Positions 53,142 through 62,735 of a DNA stretch of 64,000 bases are shown piece after piece. Source of the DNA: DAIOEK01 sp963708715 (lineage in GTDB: Bacteria; Chloroflexota; Anaerolineae; Anaerolineales; Anaerolineaceae). The notes below the pieces were generated by a model, which saw only the letters and a list, made by a program, of their open reading frames with translations, was not told the DNA's origin and made no database searches. The position numbers and the translations under genes were made by a program. The stretch is taken from positions 1,736,001 to 1,800,000 of the forward strand of contig CAVPSU010000001.1 in NCBI GenBank assembly GCA_963708715.1. The letters run 5' to 3'. Position 1 is the stretch's first letter. The number at the start of each line of letters is the position of its first letter.

Positions 53142-54247
53142 CTGATCCAAAATTTACAGGTCGGGTCGGATTGCAACAACGGGTGATGCCATATTATCGC
53201 GTCCCATTATTCGAAATGATAGGGCAGAAGTGTCCGGGGGGATTGTCAGTCTTCGCCGGGTATCCCCGTCCAATTGAAAAAATTGAGATCAGCGAAACCA
53301 TTCAGAATGCACAATTCATTCACGCAGAAAACTGGCACCTGTTTTCAGGAGGCATATATCTCTGCTGGCAACAAAACCTGATGAAATGGCTATCCAATTG
53401 GAACCCTGATGTCCTTATCATGGAAGCCAATCCCCGTTACCTGGCAACACCTGGCGCTATCCGCTGGATGCATCACCGCAATCGCCCTGTGATCGGGTGG
53501 GGGTTGGGTTCTCCAAAAAGTAGTGGATTGCTGTCTGGTTGGGGAGACCAATTTCGACGCAAGTTCATCCAGTCTTTTGATGCGATCATTGCTTATAGCC
53601 AGGCTGGCGCTGACGGGTATTCAATGCAGGGATTTCCACCCGATAGAATTTTTGTGGCTCCAAATGCCGTTGTTCCTGCTCCGGTACATACGATGCCTGA
53701 CCGTTCAGGGCGGGTGGGACGAGCATGTGTCTTATTCGTTGGGCGGTTGCAGGAGCGAAAAAGGGTGGATTTGCTCTTGAATGCCTGTGCATCATTACCA
53801 CCCGAATTACAACCTGGATTAACTATAGTTGGTGATGGACCGGACCGCTCGCGACTGCAGAAAATCGCCGAGTCGATATATCCTGCAGCCCAATTTACTG
53901 GTGCATTGACTGGCTTAGCCCTTGATGATCATTTTAATCAGGCAGATCTTTTTGTTCTACCAGGTACGGGTGGGCTGGCTGTTCAGCAAGCGATGTCGTT
54001 TGGATTACCCATCATCGTGGCAGAAGGCGACGGCACCCAATCAGATCTGGTTCGGTCCGGCAATGGCTGGCAAATTAAACCAGGTGGTCTGGATGATCTG
54101 CGAACTACTCTGGCGGCTGCCTTATCCGATCGGACGGCATTGAATAGAATGGGAGAAAAATCGTTTCGAATTGTTCGGGATGAGATCAACCTCGAAAAAA
54201 TGGTGGATGTGTTTATGACGGCAATAAACGAGGTAGACCGGTCATGA
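53138..54247 (+). CDS. Glycosyltransferase family 4-like
   Basis: 369 residues. RVMPYYRVPLFEMI begins a GT-B N-domain; the C-domain has VLFVGRLQERKRVDLLLNACA, IVGDGPDRSRLQ and the GTGGLAVQQAMSFGLPIIVAEGDGTQSDLV donor site, in which the usual ExxxFG pattern is QxxMSFG. Overlaps neighbours at both ends by four bases. Confidence 0.85.
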   Translation: MTDPKFTGRVGLQQRVMPYYRVPLFEMIGQKCPGGLSVFAGYPRPIEKIEISETIQNAQFIHAENWHLFSGGIYLCWQQNLMKWLSNWNPDVLIMEANPRYLATPGAIRWMHHRNRPVIGWGLGSPKSSGLLSGWGDQFRRKFIQSFDAIIAYSQAGADGYSMQGFPPDRIFVAPNAVVPAPVHTMPDRSGRVGRACVLFVGRLQERKRVDLLLNACASLPPELQPGLTIVGDGPDRSRLQKIAESIYPAAQFTGALTGLALDDHFNQADLFVLPGTGGLAVQQAMSFGLPIIVAEGDGTQSDLVRSGNGWQIKPGGLDDLRTTLAAALSDRTALNRMGEKSFRIVRDEINLEKMVDVFMTAINEVDRS

Positions 54248-55437
54248 GAATTGCATTGGTCGCTGATGGACGCAGTCCAACAACTCGCGGGTGGATCAAA
54301 CAGGTAGTCAGACTTGGTCATGAGATATTTCTGATATCGTCCTACCCTTGCGAACAACCGGTTGGCGTTACTGAGATGCATATATTGCCATTGGCAGGGG
54401 CGGCAGCAGTTAAGACTTTGAATCCTCAAAAACCGGAAGGAATAAAGCGCTCTCTGGTTCAGAGATTCAGGCCGGCTTTACTGGGTTTACGGTATTATGC
54501 CGGACCTATCAGCGTAATGCGTACCAGTCTACACTATCAGGGATTAATTGACAGCATCAAACCGGACCTGGTGCATGCGCTGCGAATACCATTTGAAGGG
54601 ATGTTAGCCAGCTATACACCATCAGCGTACCGCGTGATCATCTCCACCTGGGGTAATGACTTCACCTTACATGCAGGCGGATCAATATTGATGAGAAATC
54701 TAACTCGAGCTGCTGTCCGTCGTGCGAATGGCTTCATGGCTGATTGTTTCAGAGATATATGGCTGGCAAAGAAATGGGGATTACGCAGAAATATCCCAAC
54801 GCAATTTGCTCCGGGTAATGGCGGGCTGGACTTGATCCATCTGGAAGAGATCGCCAATGAACGACGCCGTTTCTCAGTGGGAAGCGATGTTCCGATCCAT
54901 GTGATCAATCCTCGTGGCATTCGCCCGGCGTATGTAATGAATGACAGTTTCTTTCAAGCCATTCCATTGGTATTAAAGCAGGAACCCCAAACCAAATTCC
55001 TGGGCGCTGCCATGAAAGGTCAAATAGATGCCGAGAAATGGGTGAATAAACTTCATCTCAGTGACTCGGTCGCCTTACTGGGACCAGAACCGCAGGAGAC
55101 ACTCTGGCGGCGATACCTGGATTGTCAAATACTCGTATCTCCAGCCATCCATGACGGTACTCCCAATTCAATGCTGGAGGGAATGGCACTCGGATGCTTT
55201 CCAATAGCCGGCGATATTGATTCGATCAGGGAATGGATAGAGAATGGTCGGAACGGAATTTTGGTCAATCCTCGTGATCCTATGTCAATCGCCAATGGGA
55301 TCATTGAAGGGATCCATAATACGATCTTACGCCAGCAAGCCGCATTGATCAACCGCGAGATAATTCGTGAGAGAGTGGATGCGAATAAAGTGCGGCTATC
55401 CATACACGATTTTTATAACGATATTCTCAATCACTAA
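54244..55437 (+). CDS. Glycosyltransferase family 4-like
   Basis: 397 residues. N-terminal RIALVADGRSPTTRGWIKQVVRLGHEI, middle DLVHALRIPFEGMLASYT, and C-domain SPAIHDGTPNSMLEGMALGCFPIAGDIDSIREWIENGRNGILVNPRD with the conserved donor glutamate (MLEGMALG). Last gene of the glycan operon; its stop overlaps the convergent PyrK-like gene by four bases. Confidence 0.86.
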   Translation: MRIALVADGRSPTTRGWIKQVVRLGHEIFLISSYPCEQPVGVTEMHILPLAGAAAVKTLNPQKPEGIKRSLVQRFRPALLGLRYYAGPISVMRTSLHYQGLIDSIKPDLVHALRIPFEGMLASYTPSAYRVIISTWGNDFTLHAGGSILMRNLTRAAVRRANGFMADCFRDIWLAKKWGLRRNIPTQFAPGNGGLDLIHLEEIANERRRFSVGSDVPIHVINPRGIRPAYVMNDSFFQAIPLVLKQEPQTKFLGAAMKGQIDAEKWVNKLHLSDSVALLGPEPQETLWRRYLDCQILVSPAIHDGTPNSMLEGMALGCFPIAGDIDSIREWIENGRNGILVNPRDPMSIANGIIEGIHNTILRQQAALINREIIRERVDANKVRLSIHDFYNDILNH

Positions 55438-56147
55438 TTTGCTTCAGCCGCTAATTCATTCAGCCTGAACACCGGACCATCTTTACAGGCTAACTTCCAT
55501 CTCTTCTTGTGGGTTGGAATACTGCATATTCCACATTCTCCTATCCCTCCACAGGGCATATCCACTCTGACAAGAATTTCGATCAGCTTTCCCTGGATCG
55601 CTGTACCGAGTTTATCCCGTAGATGTAAGATTTCGGGTACATTTTGAATATGAGTATCAATAGCCACATAATCAGCCCAGAGGAATGCTTCTTCAACCTC
55701 TGAGATCGGTACTACTTCCAGGCGGGATTGCAATGGGAGTAGCAGGTCAGAATCAATGGGTCGGTTCCAAAATAAATTCATTTCACACGCTGAAGTTTGA
55801 TCTGACCGTGCCAGATCCAAGATTAATTGGGGGGATTGATGATAGCAGACAAGGCTCAACCTACCTGTTTGAGCGGGGACATGGAATCCATTTCCCTGAG
55901 GACCTTGTCCTACCAACTGACAACCAGGCTCCCAGGATGTTGGGATGGGAGGCGCGATCTGTACTCTTGAACCATATATGTGGGTAGGGAAGACGGCATC
56001 TGGCAGTTCGGAAGGTTTTTGCGGGGCAGTGCTTGTCAGAAGGTATTGACCGGGAATGACTTTAAAGGGTTGAGCGACTTCCAGCTCTGCGCAAACTGAA
56101 CCCATCTCAGACCAGATACGCTTTACGATAGCTTGCCAGGTATTCAT
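55434..56147 (-). CDS. PyrK-like electron-transfer subunit without a partner
   Basis: 237 residues. The C-terminus has the [2Fe-2S] pattern CGGIGECGICSIP...LACKDGPVF found in dihydroorotate dehydrogenase electron-transfer subunits (PyrK). The N-terminal FAD-binding region is weak: GQYLLTS replaces the usual RxYS motif, and the NAD-binding part is divergent. No pyrD lies in the window, so the electron partner is unknown. Could serve another oxidoreductase. Confidence 0.7.
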   Translation of the reverse strand: MNTWQAIVKRIWSEMGSVCAELEVAQPFKVIPGQYLLTSTAPQKPSELPDAVFPTHIYGSRVQIAPPIPTSWEPGCQLVGQGPQGNGFHVPAQTGRLSLVCYHQSPQLILDLARSDQTSACEMNLFWNRPIDSDLLLPLQSRLEVVPISEVEEAFLWADYVAIDTHIQNVPEILHLRDKLGTAIQGKLIEILVRVDMPCGGIGECGICSIPTHKKRWKLACKDGPVFRLNELAAEAN

Positions 56148-56193
56148 CTTTTTCCGAATCTCAAAACCGATGATCAGTCATCCATTCGTTTCT

Positions 56194-57123
56194 TTAGCTG
56201 AAACCGAACAATAAGACTACTCCCAATATGGAGACGACGACTCCGACCACAGCTTTCCAGGTGATCTTTTCTCCGCGAGCTGCGGCGATAGGTAAGATAA
56301 AGATTGGACTGGTGGAAAGCAGCGTCTGTGCGATTCCAACTGGAGCGTACTGAAGGGAGATCTGTTGTAACCAGATGGCTGTATACGTACCGAAAAGGCT
56401 GCCTATTGCGATCAAACCGAGCACCCTTCGGGTGGATAACCCTGACAGTTTTGGACGGGAAAGCCACTGGAAGCGGGTTTTCCGAAAAAATGACACGATG
56501 AGCAACAGAGCAGCGATCCCTGCGATCAGACGAATAATGGCTGTCTGTAAGGCGGATATATCGGAGGATACAAGTGCGAACCGCGAGAAGACCGCACCGA
56601 TAGCTTGAGACAAGCTGGCAAGTAGCGCAAATCCGATCCCTTTCCATAGGCCAGGTTTTCTGGTTTCTCCTTTATTCTCCTGTAGGATCACCCAGCCTAC
56701 ACCGGAAAGTGTGACAAAAATACCAAGCCATGCAATAGGATGTAATACTTCACCCAAAAAAAATAGGGAAATTAAACCGGCGATTGGTGGCGCCAATACG
56801 CCCAAAAGCAGTGCTAATCGGGTGCCCAGGTGATTCAGGGAGAAAAAATAGGCTGTATCGCCAATACCGATTCCGATGATCCCACTTAACGCGAGTAAGA
56901 GGAGCGTACTGTTGGGAAGAGATGGAATTTTCTCCCTTAGAATGACCGTTGTCACGATCATCGCCAAAACCGCCAGAGAGCATTTGAGCAAGTTTAACTC
57001 AACGGGTGGAATATCCTCCCCGAGCTTTCGAAAGACGATGGCGGCAAGGGACCATAAAAACGCGGCAATCAATGCAGCCGCACCACCCATGATTACGTAA
57101 GAATTGATCGAAACTGTTCCCAT
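56194..57123 (-). CDS. EamA-family (DMT) membrane transporter
   Basis: 309 residues with ten membrane helices in two EamA repeats (first from AAFLWSLAAIVFRKLGEDIPPVE, second from ALLASLSQAIGAVFSRFALVSS). Exports or imports small metabolites; cargo not readable. ATG at 57123 preferred over an upstream TTG; ribosome site is weak. Confidence 0.87.
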   Translation of the reverse strand: MGTVSINSYVIMGGAAALIAAFLWSLAAIVFRKLGEDIPPVELNLLKCSLAVLAMIVTTVILREKIPSLPNSTLLLLALSGIIGIGIGDTAYFFSLNHLGTRLALLLGVLAPPIAGLISLFFLGEVLHPIAWLGIFVTLSGVGWVILQENKGETRKPGLWKGIGFALLASLSQAIGAVFSRFALVSSDISALQTAIIRLIAGIAALLLIVSFFRKTRFQWLSRPKLSGLSTRRVLGLIAIGSLFGTYTAIWLQQISLQYAPVGIAQTLLSTSPIFILPIAAARGEKITWKAVVGVVVSILGVVLLFGFS

Positions 57124-57245
57124 ACCATTTCCCAAAGTCTGAATGCCAAATTATAGCATGAGGCAGGTAAGGATATATCTTGCGAATGGGAGTTCCATAT
57201 TATGGCTGGTGTATAATTTAACCAACTCATTCTAGGGAGAATTCA

Positions 57246-57644
57246 ATGACAGAGAAGAAAATCCGAGTACTTGTGGCGAAACCAGGTCTGGATGGACATG
57301 ATCGGGGAGCCAAGGTCGTCGCTCGTGCCCTGCGTGATGCAGGCATGGAAGTAATCTATACCGGATTACGTCAGACTCCAGAAATGGTAGCCGAAGCAGC
57401 TCTCCAGGAAGATGTGGATGCAGTTGGATTATCCATCTTATCCGGAGCACATCTGGCACTCGTTCCCCGCGTAATGGAGCTTCTCAAAAAACAGGGTCAG
57501 GACCGAGTAGCTGTGGTCATCGGCGGTATCATCCCGGAAGAAGATATTACGACACTCACTTCCCTCGGCGTCAGGGCTGTCTATGGACCGGGGACATCAA
57601 CTCAGGTGATTGCCAAGGATATCCAGAGTTTTGTCCAGAATTAG
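57246..57644 (+). CDS. Methylmalonyl-CoA mutase B12-binding subunit
   Basis: 132 residues forming a stand-alone cobalamin-binding domain: RVLVAKPGLDGHDRGAKVVARALRDAG (DxHxxG, His is the lower cobalt ligand), GLSILSGAHLALVPRVM, and VVIGGIIPEEDI. It is the small subunit of split mutases or a related isomerase. The catalytic subunit is not in the window; MeaB follows after 51 bases. TAGGGAG before the ATG and TATAAT at 57212-57217. Confidence 0.9.
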   Translation: MTEKKIRVLVAKPGLDGHDRGAKVVARALRDAGMEVIYTGLRQTPEMVAEAALQEDVDAVGLSILSGAHLALVPRVMELLKKQGQDRVAVVIGGIIPEEDITTLTSLGVRAVYGPGTSTQVIAKDIQSFVQN

Positions 57645-57695
57645 GTTTACACGATATCGGGCGAATTTTGTATTGCCGGATGAATGTGTTATTCC

Positions 57696-58691
57696 ATGTC
57701 CATATCCATAGAAGCTATTCTTGCTGGTAACCGGTTGGCGCTCGCGCGTGCCTTGACCGCTGTTGAAAATAATTCAACTGATGGGCAGATATTATTATCG
57801 CAACTCTATCCTCGGGGAGGACATGCCCATTTAATTGGTATCACAGGTTCTCCTGGCACCGGTAAATCATCCCTGGTAAATCAACTTGTTATAAAACACC
57901 GAAAACTGCATCCGAATCAGAAGGTAGCCATTATTGCGGTGGATCCGACCAGCCCTTTTAGCGGCGGCGCTGTCTTAGGCGACCGGGTTCGGATGCGTGA
58001 CCTTTCTGGTGATGAAGGCATTTTTATCCGTTCGATGGCAAGCCGGGGTGCGTTGGGCGGATTAGCCCGCCAAACCACTGCCATGGCTCAGCTCTTCGAT
58101 TGTGCCGGATACGATCTGGTATTCATCGAAACGGTTGGAGCTGGCCAGAGCGAAGTGGATATAGTTCGTTTGGCGCATTCCACTGTGGTGGTCGAAGCCC
58201 CTGGACTCGGTGATGACATCCAGGCGATCAAGGCAGGAATTATGGAGATTGCCGACATCCTGGTGGTGAATAAAGCGGATCATCAGGGTGTAGAATCCAC
58301 CGAACGCGCTTTACGATCTATGTTGGAATTGTCAAATGGTTACGCTCGTTATGCCGGCCATCATGGGTCTTCAGACGAAGTCATAAATGAGGAGCAGCCT
58401 GCCCATGCAGGTTGGCGTCCGCCTGTGTTGAGGACAATTGCAACCGAGAAAAAAGGCATCGAAGAGGTATTGGTTCAGATCGAGCAACATCGCTTGTGGT
58501 TGATGAAAACAGGTGAGTGGGATCGTCGGGAGAGGGACCGGGTGGAAACCGAGATGCACGAAGAGCTTCAGGCTGAGTTACTTCGTCGTTGGGAAGAAAA
58601 TGGCAGTCAGGGGCTATTCAAGGAAGAATTACATAAAGTCCTGAAACGGGAGATTTCTCCCCAGGAAGCTGTAAGGCGAATACTTGCCTAA
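57696..58691 (+). CDS. meaB: MeaB/ArgK-family G-protein chaperone of methylmalonyl-CoA mutase
   Basis: 331 residues. Walker A GSPGTGKSSL, IAVDPTSPFSGGAVLGDRVRM, the conserved FIRSMASRGALGG, GAGQSEVDIV and VNKADHQG. Loads and protects adenosylcobalamin in the mutase using GTP. Follows its B12-binding partner gene. The ATG at 57696 is chosen over a GTG four codons upstream; neither has a clear ribosome binding site. Confidence 0.93.
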   Translation: MSISIEAILAGNRLALARALTAVENNSTDGQILLSQLYPRGGHAHLIGITGSPGTGKSSLVNQLVIKHRKLHPNQKVAIIAVDPTSPFSGGAVLGDRVRMRDLSGDEGIFIRSMASRGALGGLARQTTAMAQLFDCAGYDLVFIETVGAGQSEVDIVRLAHSTVVVEAPGLGDDIQAIKAGIMEIADILVVNKADHQGVESTERALRSMLELSNGYARYAGHHGSSDEVINEEQPAHAGWRPPVLRTIATEKKGIEEVLVQIEQHRLWLMKTGEWDRRERDRVETEMHEELQAELLRRWEENGSQGLFKEELHKVLKREISPQEAVRRILA

Positions 58692-58823
58692 CGATTGATG
58701 TCCTTCTCCAATAATCTAAGCTTAATTTTCGGGGGAAACAGAGAAGCGATCATTCGTTGAATAAAATAAACCGGATCAGATGAATCACAGAGACCGATTA
58801 TGGGAGCAGAAATTCGGTTCCGG

Positions 58824-58851
58824 TTGTGCAATCCCTACTTTATCGTATAAT
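58824..58851 (+). promoter_or_regulatory. Promoter of aspS
   Basis: TTGTGC (58824-58829), 16 bases, perfect TATAAT (58846-58851). A leader of about 55 bases ends with TTGGAG before the ATG at 58914. Confidence 0.65.
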
Positions 58852-58913
58852 AACGGGAATATATCCCAGGGAATTATTACCCGGCTGCCGTCCGGAATCT
58901 ATTGGAGTTGATT

Positions 58914-60233
58914 ATGGAACGAACGTTGGTCAAAGATTTACGTGGATCGATTGGTAAAGAAGTAAAAATCCAAGGCTGGTTGCAGACATTGCGCGACCAG
59001 AAAAAGATGCAGTTTATGGTCATCCGCGATCATACATCGGCTGCCCAGGTGGTTTTTGAGAAAGCATCAAATCCAGATCTGGCTGCCCAAATATCCACGT
59101 TTACCGTGGAAAGCGCAGTGACTCTGACAGGATTGGTGATCGACAATCCGATCGTCAAACTGAATGGGCTGGAGATTCAACTGCACCAGGTTCAGGTGGA
59201 AAATATGGCGGGTTCCCCATTACCTTTAGATCCTTTCGCTGAAGCTCAACCAGACATGGACTATCGACTCGACTGGCGCTACCTCGATCTACGTCGACCT
59301 GAGACCGCGTTGATCTTTAAAGTGCAGACCACAGCCGAAATGGCAATGCGGGAATACTGGATTGCCAACGGATTTCGCGAGATGCACAGCCCCAAGATCA
59401 TGGGTACGCCGAGTGAAAGTGGGGCAGAACTCTTTGAAGTGCAGTATTTTGAGCGCAAGGCGTATCTGTCTCAATCTCCCCAATTCTACAAACAGATGGC
59501 AATGGCTGCTGGATATGATAAGGTCTGTGAAATCGGACCTGTCTTCCGCGCCGATCCCAGTTTCACTTCCCGGCATATGACTGAATTCACCGGCGTGGAT
59601 GTGGAGATCAGTTGGGTCGAAAGTCATGAAGATGTGATGAAATTCCATGAAGAATGGCTTCAATATGTGTACAAACGGGTGAAGGAAGCCCACTGGGATG
59701 AAATCCATGACCGTATGGGATTGGACCTGGTTGTTCCTGAAACCCCATTTCCCCGGCTTTCAATGAGCGATGCATATGCCATTCTCAAGGCGCAGGATTA
59801 TGCTTTACCGCCAGAACGAAAGGGAGATATTGACCCTGGTGGAGAACGATTGCTCGGAAAATATGTCAAAGAAAAATACGGCAATGAGTATGTTTTCATC
59901 ACCGATTGGCCAATCACGGTCAGACCGTTTTACCACATGCGGCACGATAATAATCCGAATCTGACCAAGAGTTTTGATCTCCTAGGCGGTGGGCTGGAAA
60001 TAACAACCGGCGCTCAGCGCGAGCATCGCTATGATGTCTTATTACGTCAGGCAGAAGAGAAAGGTTTGCGGGCCGAGCCGATCCAGTTCTACCTTGATTT
60101 CTTCAAGTATGGCTGCCCTCCGCATGGTGGTTTTGGGATGGGATTGAATCGCTTCCTGATGGTTTTGTTAGGTCTCACCAATGTCCGCGAGGCAACCTAT
60201 CTCTTCCGTGGTCCAAACCGGCTCACTCCTTAA
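58914..60233 (+). CDS. aspS: Aspartyl-tRNA synthetase, short archaeal-type (probably non-discriminating)
   Basis: 439 residues, the length of archaeal-type AspRS rather than the 590-residue bacterial form with GAD insert. OB-fold anticodon domain (VKIQGWLQTLRDQKKMQFMVIRD), motif 2 FRADPSFTSRHMTEFTGVDVEI, and motif 3 GFGMGLNRFLMVLLGL are clear. Such enzymes in bacteria usually also charge tRNA-Asn for amidotransferase repair by GatCAB; that cannot be seen here. ATG after TTGGAG is chosen over the TTG four codons upstream. Confidence 0.92.
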   Translation: MERTLVKDLRGSIGKEVKIQGWLQTLRDQKKMQFMVIRDHTSAAQVVFEKASNPDLAAQISTFTVESAVTLTGLVIDNPIVKLNGLEIQLHQVQVENMAGSPLPLDPFAEAQPDMDYRLDWRYLDLRRPETALIFKVQTTAEMAMREYWIANGFREMHSPKIMGTPSESGAELFEVQYFERKAYLSQSPQFYKQMAMAAGYDKVCEIGPVFRADPSFTSRHMTEFTGVDVEISWVESHEDVMKFHEEWLQYVYKRVKEAHWDEIHDRMGLDLVVPETPFPRLSMSDAYAILKAQDYALPPERKGDIDPGGERLLGKYVKEKYGNEYVFITDWPITVRPFYHMRHDNNPNLTKSFDLLGGGLEITTGAQREHRYDVLLRQAEEKGLRAEPIQFYLDFFKYGCPPHGGFGMGLNRFLMVLLGLTNVREATYLFRGPNRLTP

Positions 60234-60244
60234 TAACGGTCAGT

Positions 60245-60796
60245 ATGATACTGGGAAAGAAAATTCGTCTGCGCGCGCCGTCCACATCAGACTTACCTGC
60301 CTGGGTGACCTGGTTGAATGACCCTGATGTAACCGCACACCTGACAATGCCGGCATTGATCGGCTATGAAGATCAATCAAAGTGGCTTCAGCGGATGACC
60401 GGGGATCCGGATCACATTCGTTTGTTCACCGTAGAGTATCTGGATAAAACCGATTGGGTTATGGTAGGACACTGCAATTATCAAGATATCGATTGGCGGA
60501 ATCGCAACGCGGAAGTTGGCTTTTTCCTGGGAAACAAAAAATACTGGGATCGCGGCATCGGAACAGAAACCGCTTCCCTTCTGCTCAAATTCGGGTTCGA
60601 GACTATGCAGCTTCATCGTATCTGGCTTAGGGTATATCAAACCAATAAGAGAGCCATTCATACTTACGAAAAAGCTGGTTTCATTCAGGAAGCGGTGCAA
60701 CGGGATGCACGGTTTAAGGACGGGAAATTCCTATCCATGATCTTAATGTCCATCCTGCAGAAAGAATGGCGCGACCACAATCACCCATTAGCTTGA
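60245..60796 (+). CDS. GNAT acetyltransferase (RimJ/SpeG-like)
   Basis: 183 residues. IRLRAPSTSDLPAWVTWLNDPDV is the RimJ-type opening; the acetyl-CoA loop reads KKYWDRGIGTETASLLLKFGF, and LHRIWLRVYQTNKRAIHTYEKAGF closes the core. Substrate unknown. Nearly duplicated in the next gene. Confidence 0.88.
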   Translation: MILGKKIRLRAPSTSDLPAWVTWLNDPDVTAHLTMPALIGYEDQSKWLQRMTGDPDHIRLFTVEYLDKTDWVMVGHCNYQDIDWRNRNAEVGFFLGNKKYWDRGIGTETASLLLKFGFETMQLHRIWLRVYQTNKRAIHTYEKAGFIQEAVQRDARFKDGKFLSMILMSILQKEWRDHNHPLA

Positions 60797-60814
60797 GAAA
60801 TAAGAGGCTGAGTC

Positions 60815-61367
60815 ATGTATATTGGCAAAAACATCCGTTTAAGGGCACCTGAAAGATCTGATCTTCCCCGGTTTGTGGAATGGGTCAATGATCCGGAAGT
60901 GAAAGATGGATTGAACATTACCTATCCGATGAGTCTGGAAGATGAAACTCGCTGGTTCGATCATATGCTGCAACAACCATTGGAACTTCATCCGATGGTG
61001 ATCGAGATAAAAGAAGGGAAAGAACTGGATCAGCATCGGTGATTGCGGATTTCACGACATCGATTGGCGAAATGCGAATGCAGAGATCGGTATATTTATT
61101 GGCGACAAAAAATACTGGGATAAGGGATTTGGCACTGAAACCATACAATTATTGTTAAATGTGGGATTCGAGGTGCTTAATTTGCACCGAATATGGCTGC
61201 GCGTTCATGAAGATAACCTGCGAGCCATCAAATGCTACCAGAAGGTGGGATTTGTACTTGAAGGTAATAAACGCGACGCTGAATATAAGAATGGAAAATA
61301 CATTGATATCCTATTAATGAGTGTCTTGCGTCCGGAATGGAAGGATGAGTATCATCCGGGGGTATGA
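60815..61367 (+). CDS. Second GNAT acetyltransferase, paralogue (one frameshift)
   Basis: Reads IRLRAPERSDLPRFVEWVNDPEV and stops at 61042, but deleting one C near 61027 (GAACTGG) joins it to GDCGFHDIDWRNANAEIGIFIGDKKYWDKGFGTET in the next frame, ending at 61367. The restored 183 residues match the upstream gene along their whole length, so this is a tandem duplication. Single-base error or recent loss. Confidence 0.82.
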
Positions 61368-61705
61368 AGAGGCATTCAAGTAGTCGTCCACACTAAAAAC
61401 TGTAGTTACTTAATTTCATGCTCCCACTTGATCTGGTGGGAGCATTGTCTGTGGGTGGTTTGCAGACAGGTTTGACAGGGTATTCCATAGCAAAAACAGG
61501 CATCCCCGCATGTATGGTTACACCGATCGGTTCATTATTTCATCCCTCATGTTGCTTAATACATTTGGTATGACATGTCAGAATTATCTTATGAATAACA
61601 TCGGTTCATGAGACAGCAAATAACACATGCTTCTGAAACGTATGTATATTACAATAGTAGTAACGCGATGATCACATTGATACAGGATTTATTGTAGGAG
61701 GCCAG
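61368..61705 (+). other. Gene-free stretch before prs
   Basis: No ORF of interest. A ten-base-pair hairpin (ATGCTCCCAC at 61418-61427 with GTGGGAGCAT at 61436-61445) lies early in it and may terminate the GNAT transcript despite a short T tract. No clear -35/-10 pair stands out before prs, which has TAGGAGG at the start. Confidence 0.5.
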
Positions 61706-62695
61706 ATGATGAAAAACACCCGGCATGATGTCGGTATGTATGGTGATATCAAGCTGTATGCAGGAACTTCCTGCCCTGACCTGGCGGATTCAATCGCAAA
61801 GTACCTAAACCTTCCTCTCTGTGGAAGGGACATCATCAATTTTCCCAATGATAACCTTTTTGTAAAATTGCATAGCTCTGTTCGCGGACAGGATTGCTAT
61901 GTGATACAAACGACCAGCATTCCTACCCATCGCAACTTGATGGAATTACTGATCCTGATGCAAACATTGAAGCTGGATTCGGCTGCTCGAATTACGGCTG
62001 TGGTTCCATACCTGTGCTATGCGAGATCGGATAAGAAAGATCAACCTCGCGTTCCCATTACAGCCCGTTTGGTGGCGGATATGATCGAAGTCGCCGGTGC
62101 AGATCGCTATGTGACACTCGATCTTCACGCCGGTCAGATCCAAGGATTTTTCTCAATTCCCGGTGACGTTCTTTCAGCATTTCACATCCTCGTCACCTAT
62201 TTGCAGACCCTTAAGTCAAAACTGGTTTTTCCTGTGGTTCTCACCGCAGACCTGGGATTTGCGAAGAAAGCACGTGATTTTGCCGCGAGGTTGGACGCCC
62301 CTATGGCATTCATTGAAAAACGGCGCAGCGGAAACGACGCCAAATCGAAGGCGTTGACCATCATCGGTGATGTAAATGGAAAAGATGTCATTATTGTGGA
62401 TGACGAGATCGATACCGGCGGATCGATGGTCCAGGCTGTGAATATTGCGAAAGAGAATGGGGCGCGCGATGTGTACGTCAGCTTTATCCACGCCGGTTTG
62501 ACATCAAACGCCTCCGAGCGGTTAGGAGCACTCGATGTCTGTGAGTTCATAACCACGGATACCATTCCCATCCCAAACGAGAAAAAAGCATATTTCGGGG
62601 ACAGATTAAAGATTCTATCGATCGCTCCCCTGGTCGGTGAAGTGATCTCAAGAGCGCATGAAGGTCGCAGCGTCGGCGAAATGTTCAACGAATGA
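61706..62695 (+). CDS. prs: Ribose-phosphate pyrophosphokinase
   Basis: 329 residues making PRPP from ribose 5-phosphate and ATP. DLHAGQIQGFF, the flexible-loop ARSDKKDQPRVPITA, and the PRPP motif DVIIVDDEIDTGGSM are present. Start behind TAGGAGG. Ends at a terminator at 62701. Confidence 0.94.
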   Translation: MMKNTRHDVGMYGDIKLYAGTSCPDLADSIAKYLNLPLCGRDIINFPNDNLFVKLHSSVRGQDCYVIQTTSIPTHRNLMELLILMQTLKLDSAARITAVVPYLCYARSDKKDQPRVPITARLVADMIEVAGADRYVTLDLHAGQIQGFFSIPGDVLSAFHILVTYLQTLKSKLVFPVVLTADLGFAKKARDFAARLDAPMAFIEKRRSGNDAKSKALTIIGDVNGKDVIIVDDEIDTGGSMVQAVNIAKENGARDVYVSFIHAGLTSNASERLGALDVCEFITTDTIPIPNEKKAYFGDRLKILSIAPLVGEVISRAHEGRSVGEMFNE

Positions 62696-62700
62696 ACTCG

Positions 62701-62730
62701 TCGGGCGTTATCCATACGCCCGATATTTTT
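62701..62730 (+). terminator. Terminator of prs, just before fpg
   Basis: TCGGGCGT (62701-62708) pairs with ACGCCCGA (62716-62723) and is followed by TATTTTTATC. The fpg ATG is only a few bases farther on. Confidence 0.88.
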
Positions 62731-62735
62731 ATCTT

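Noticed and set aside
58692..58913. T-box leader for aspS
   Set aside because: No T-box AGGGTGGNACCGCG motif or specifier stem; an ordinary promoter and short leader explain the region.
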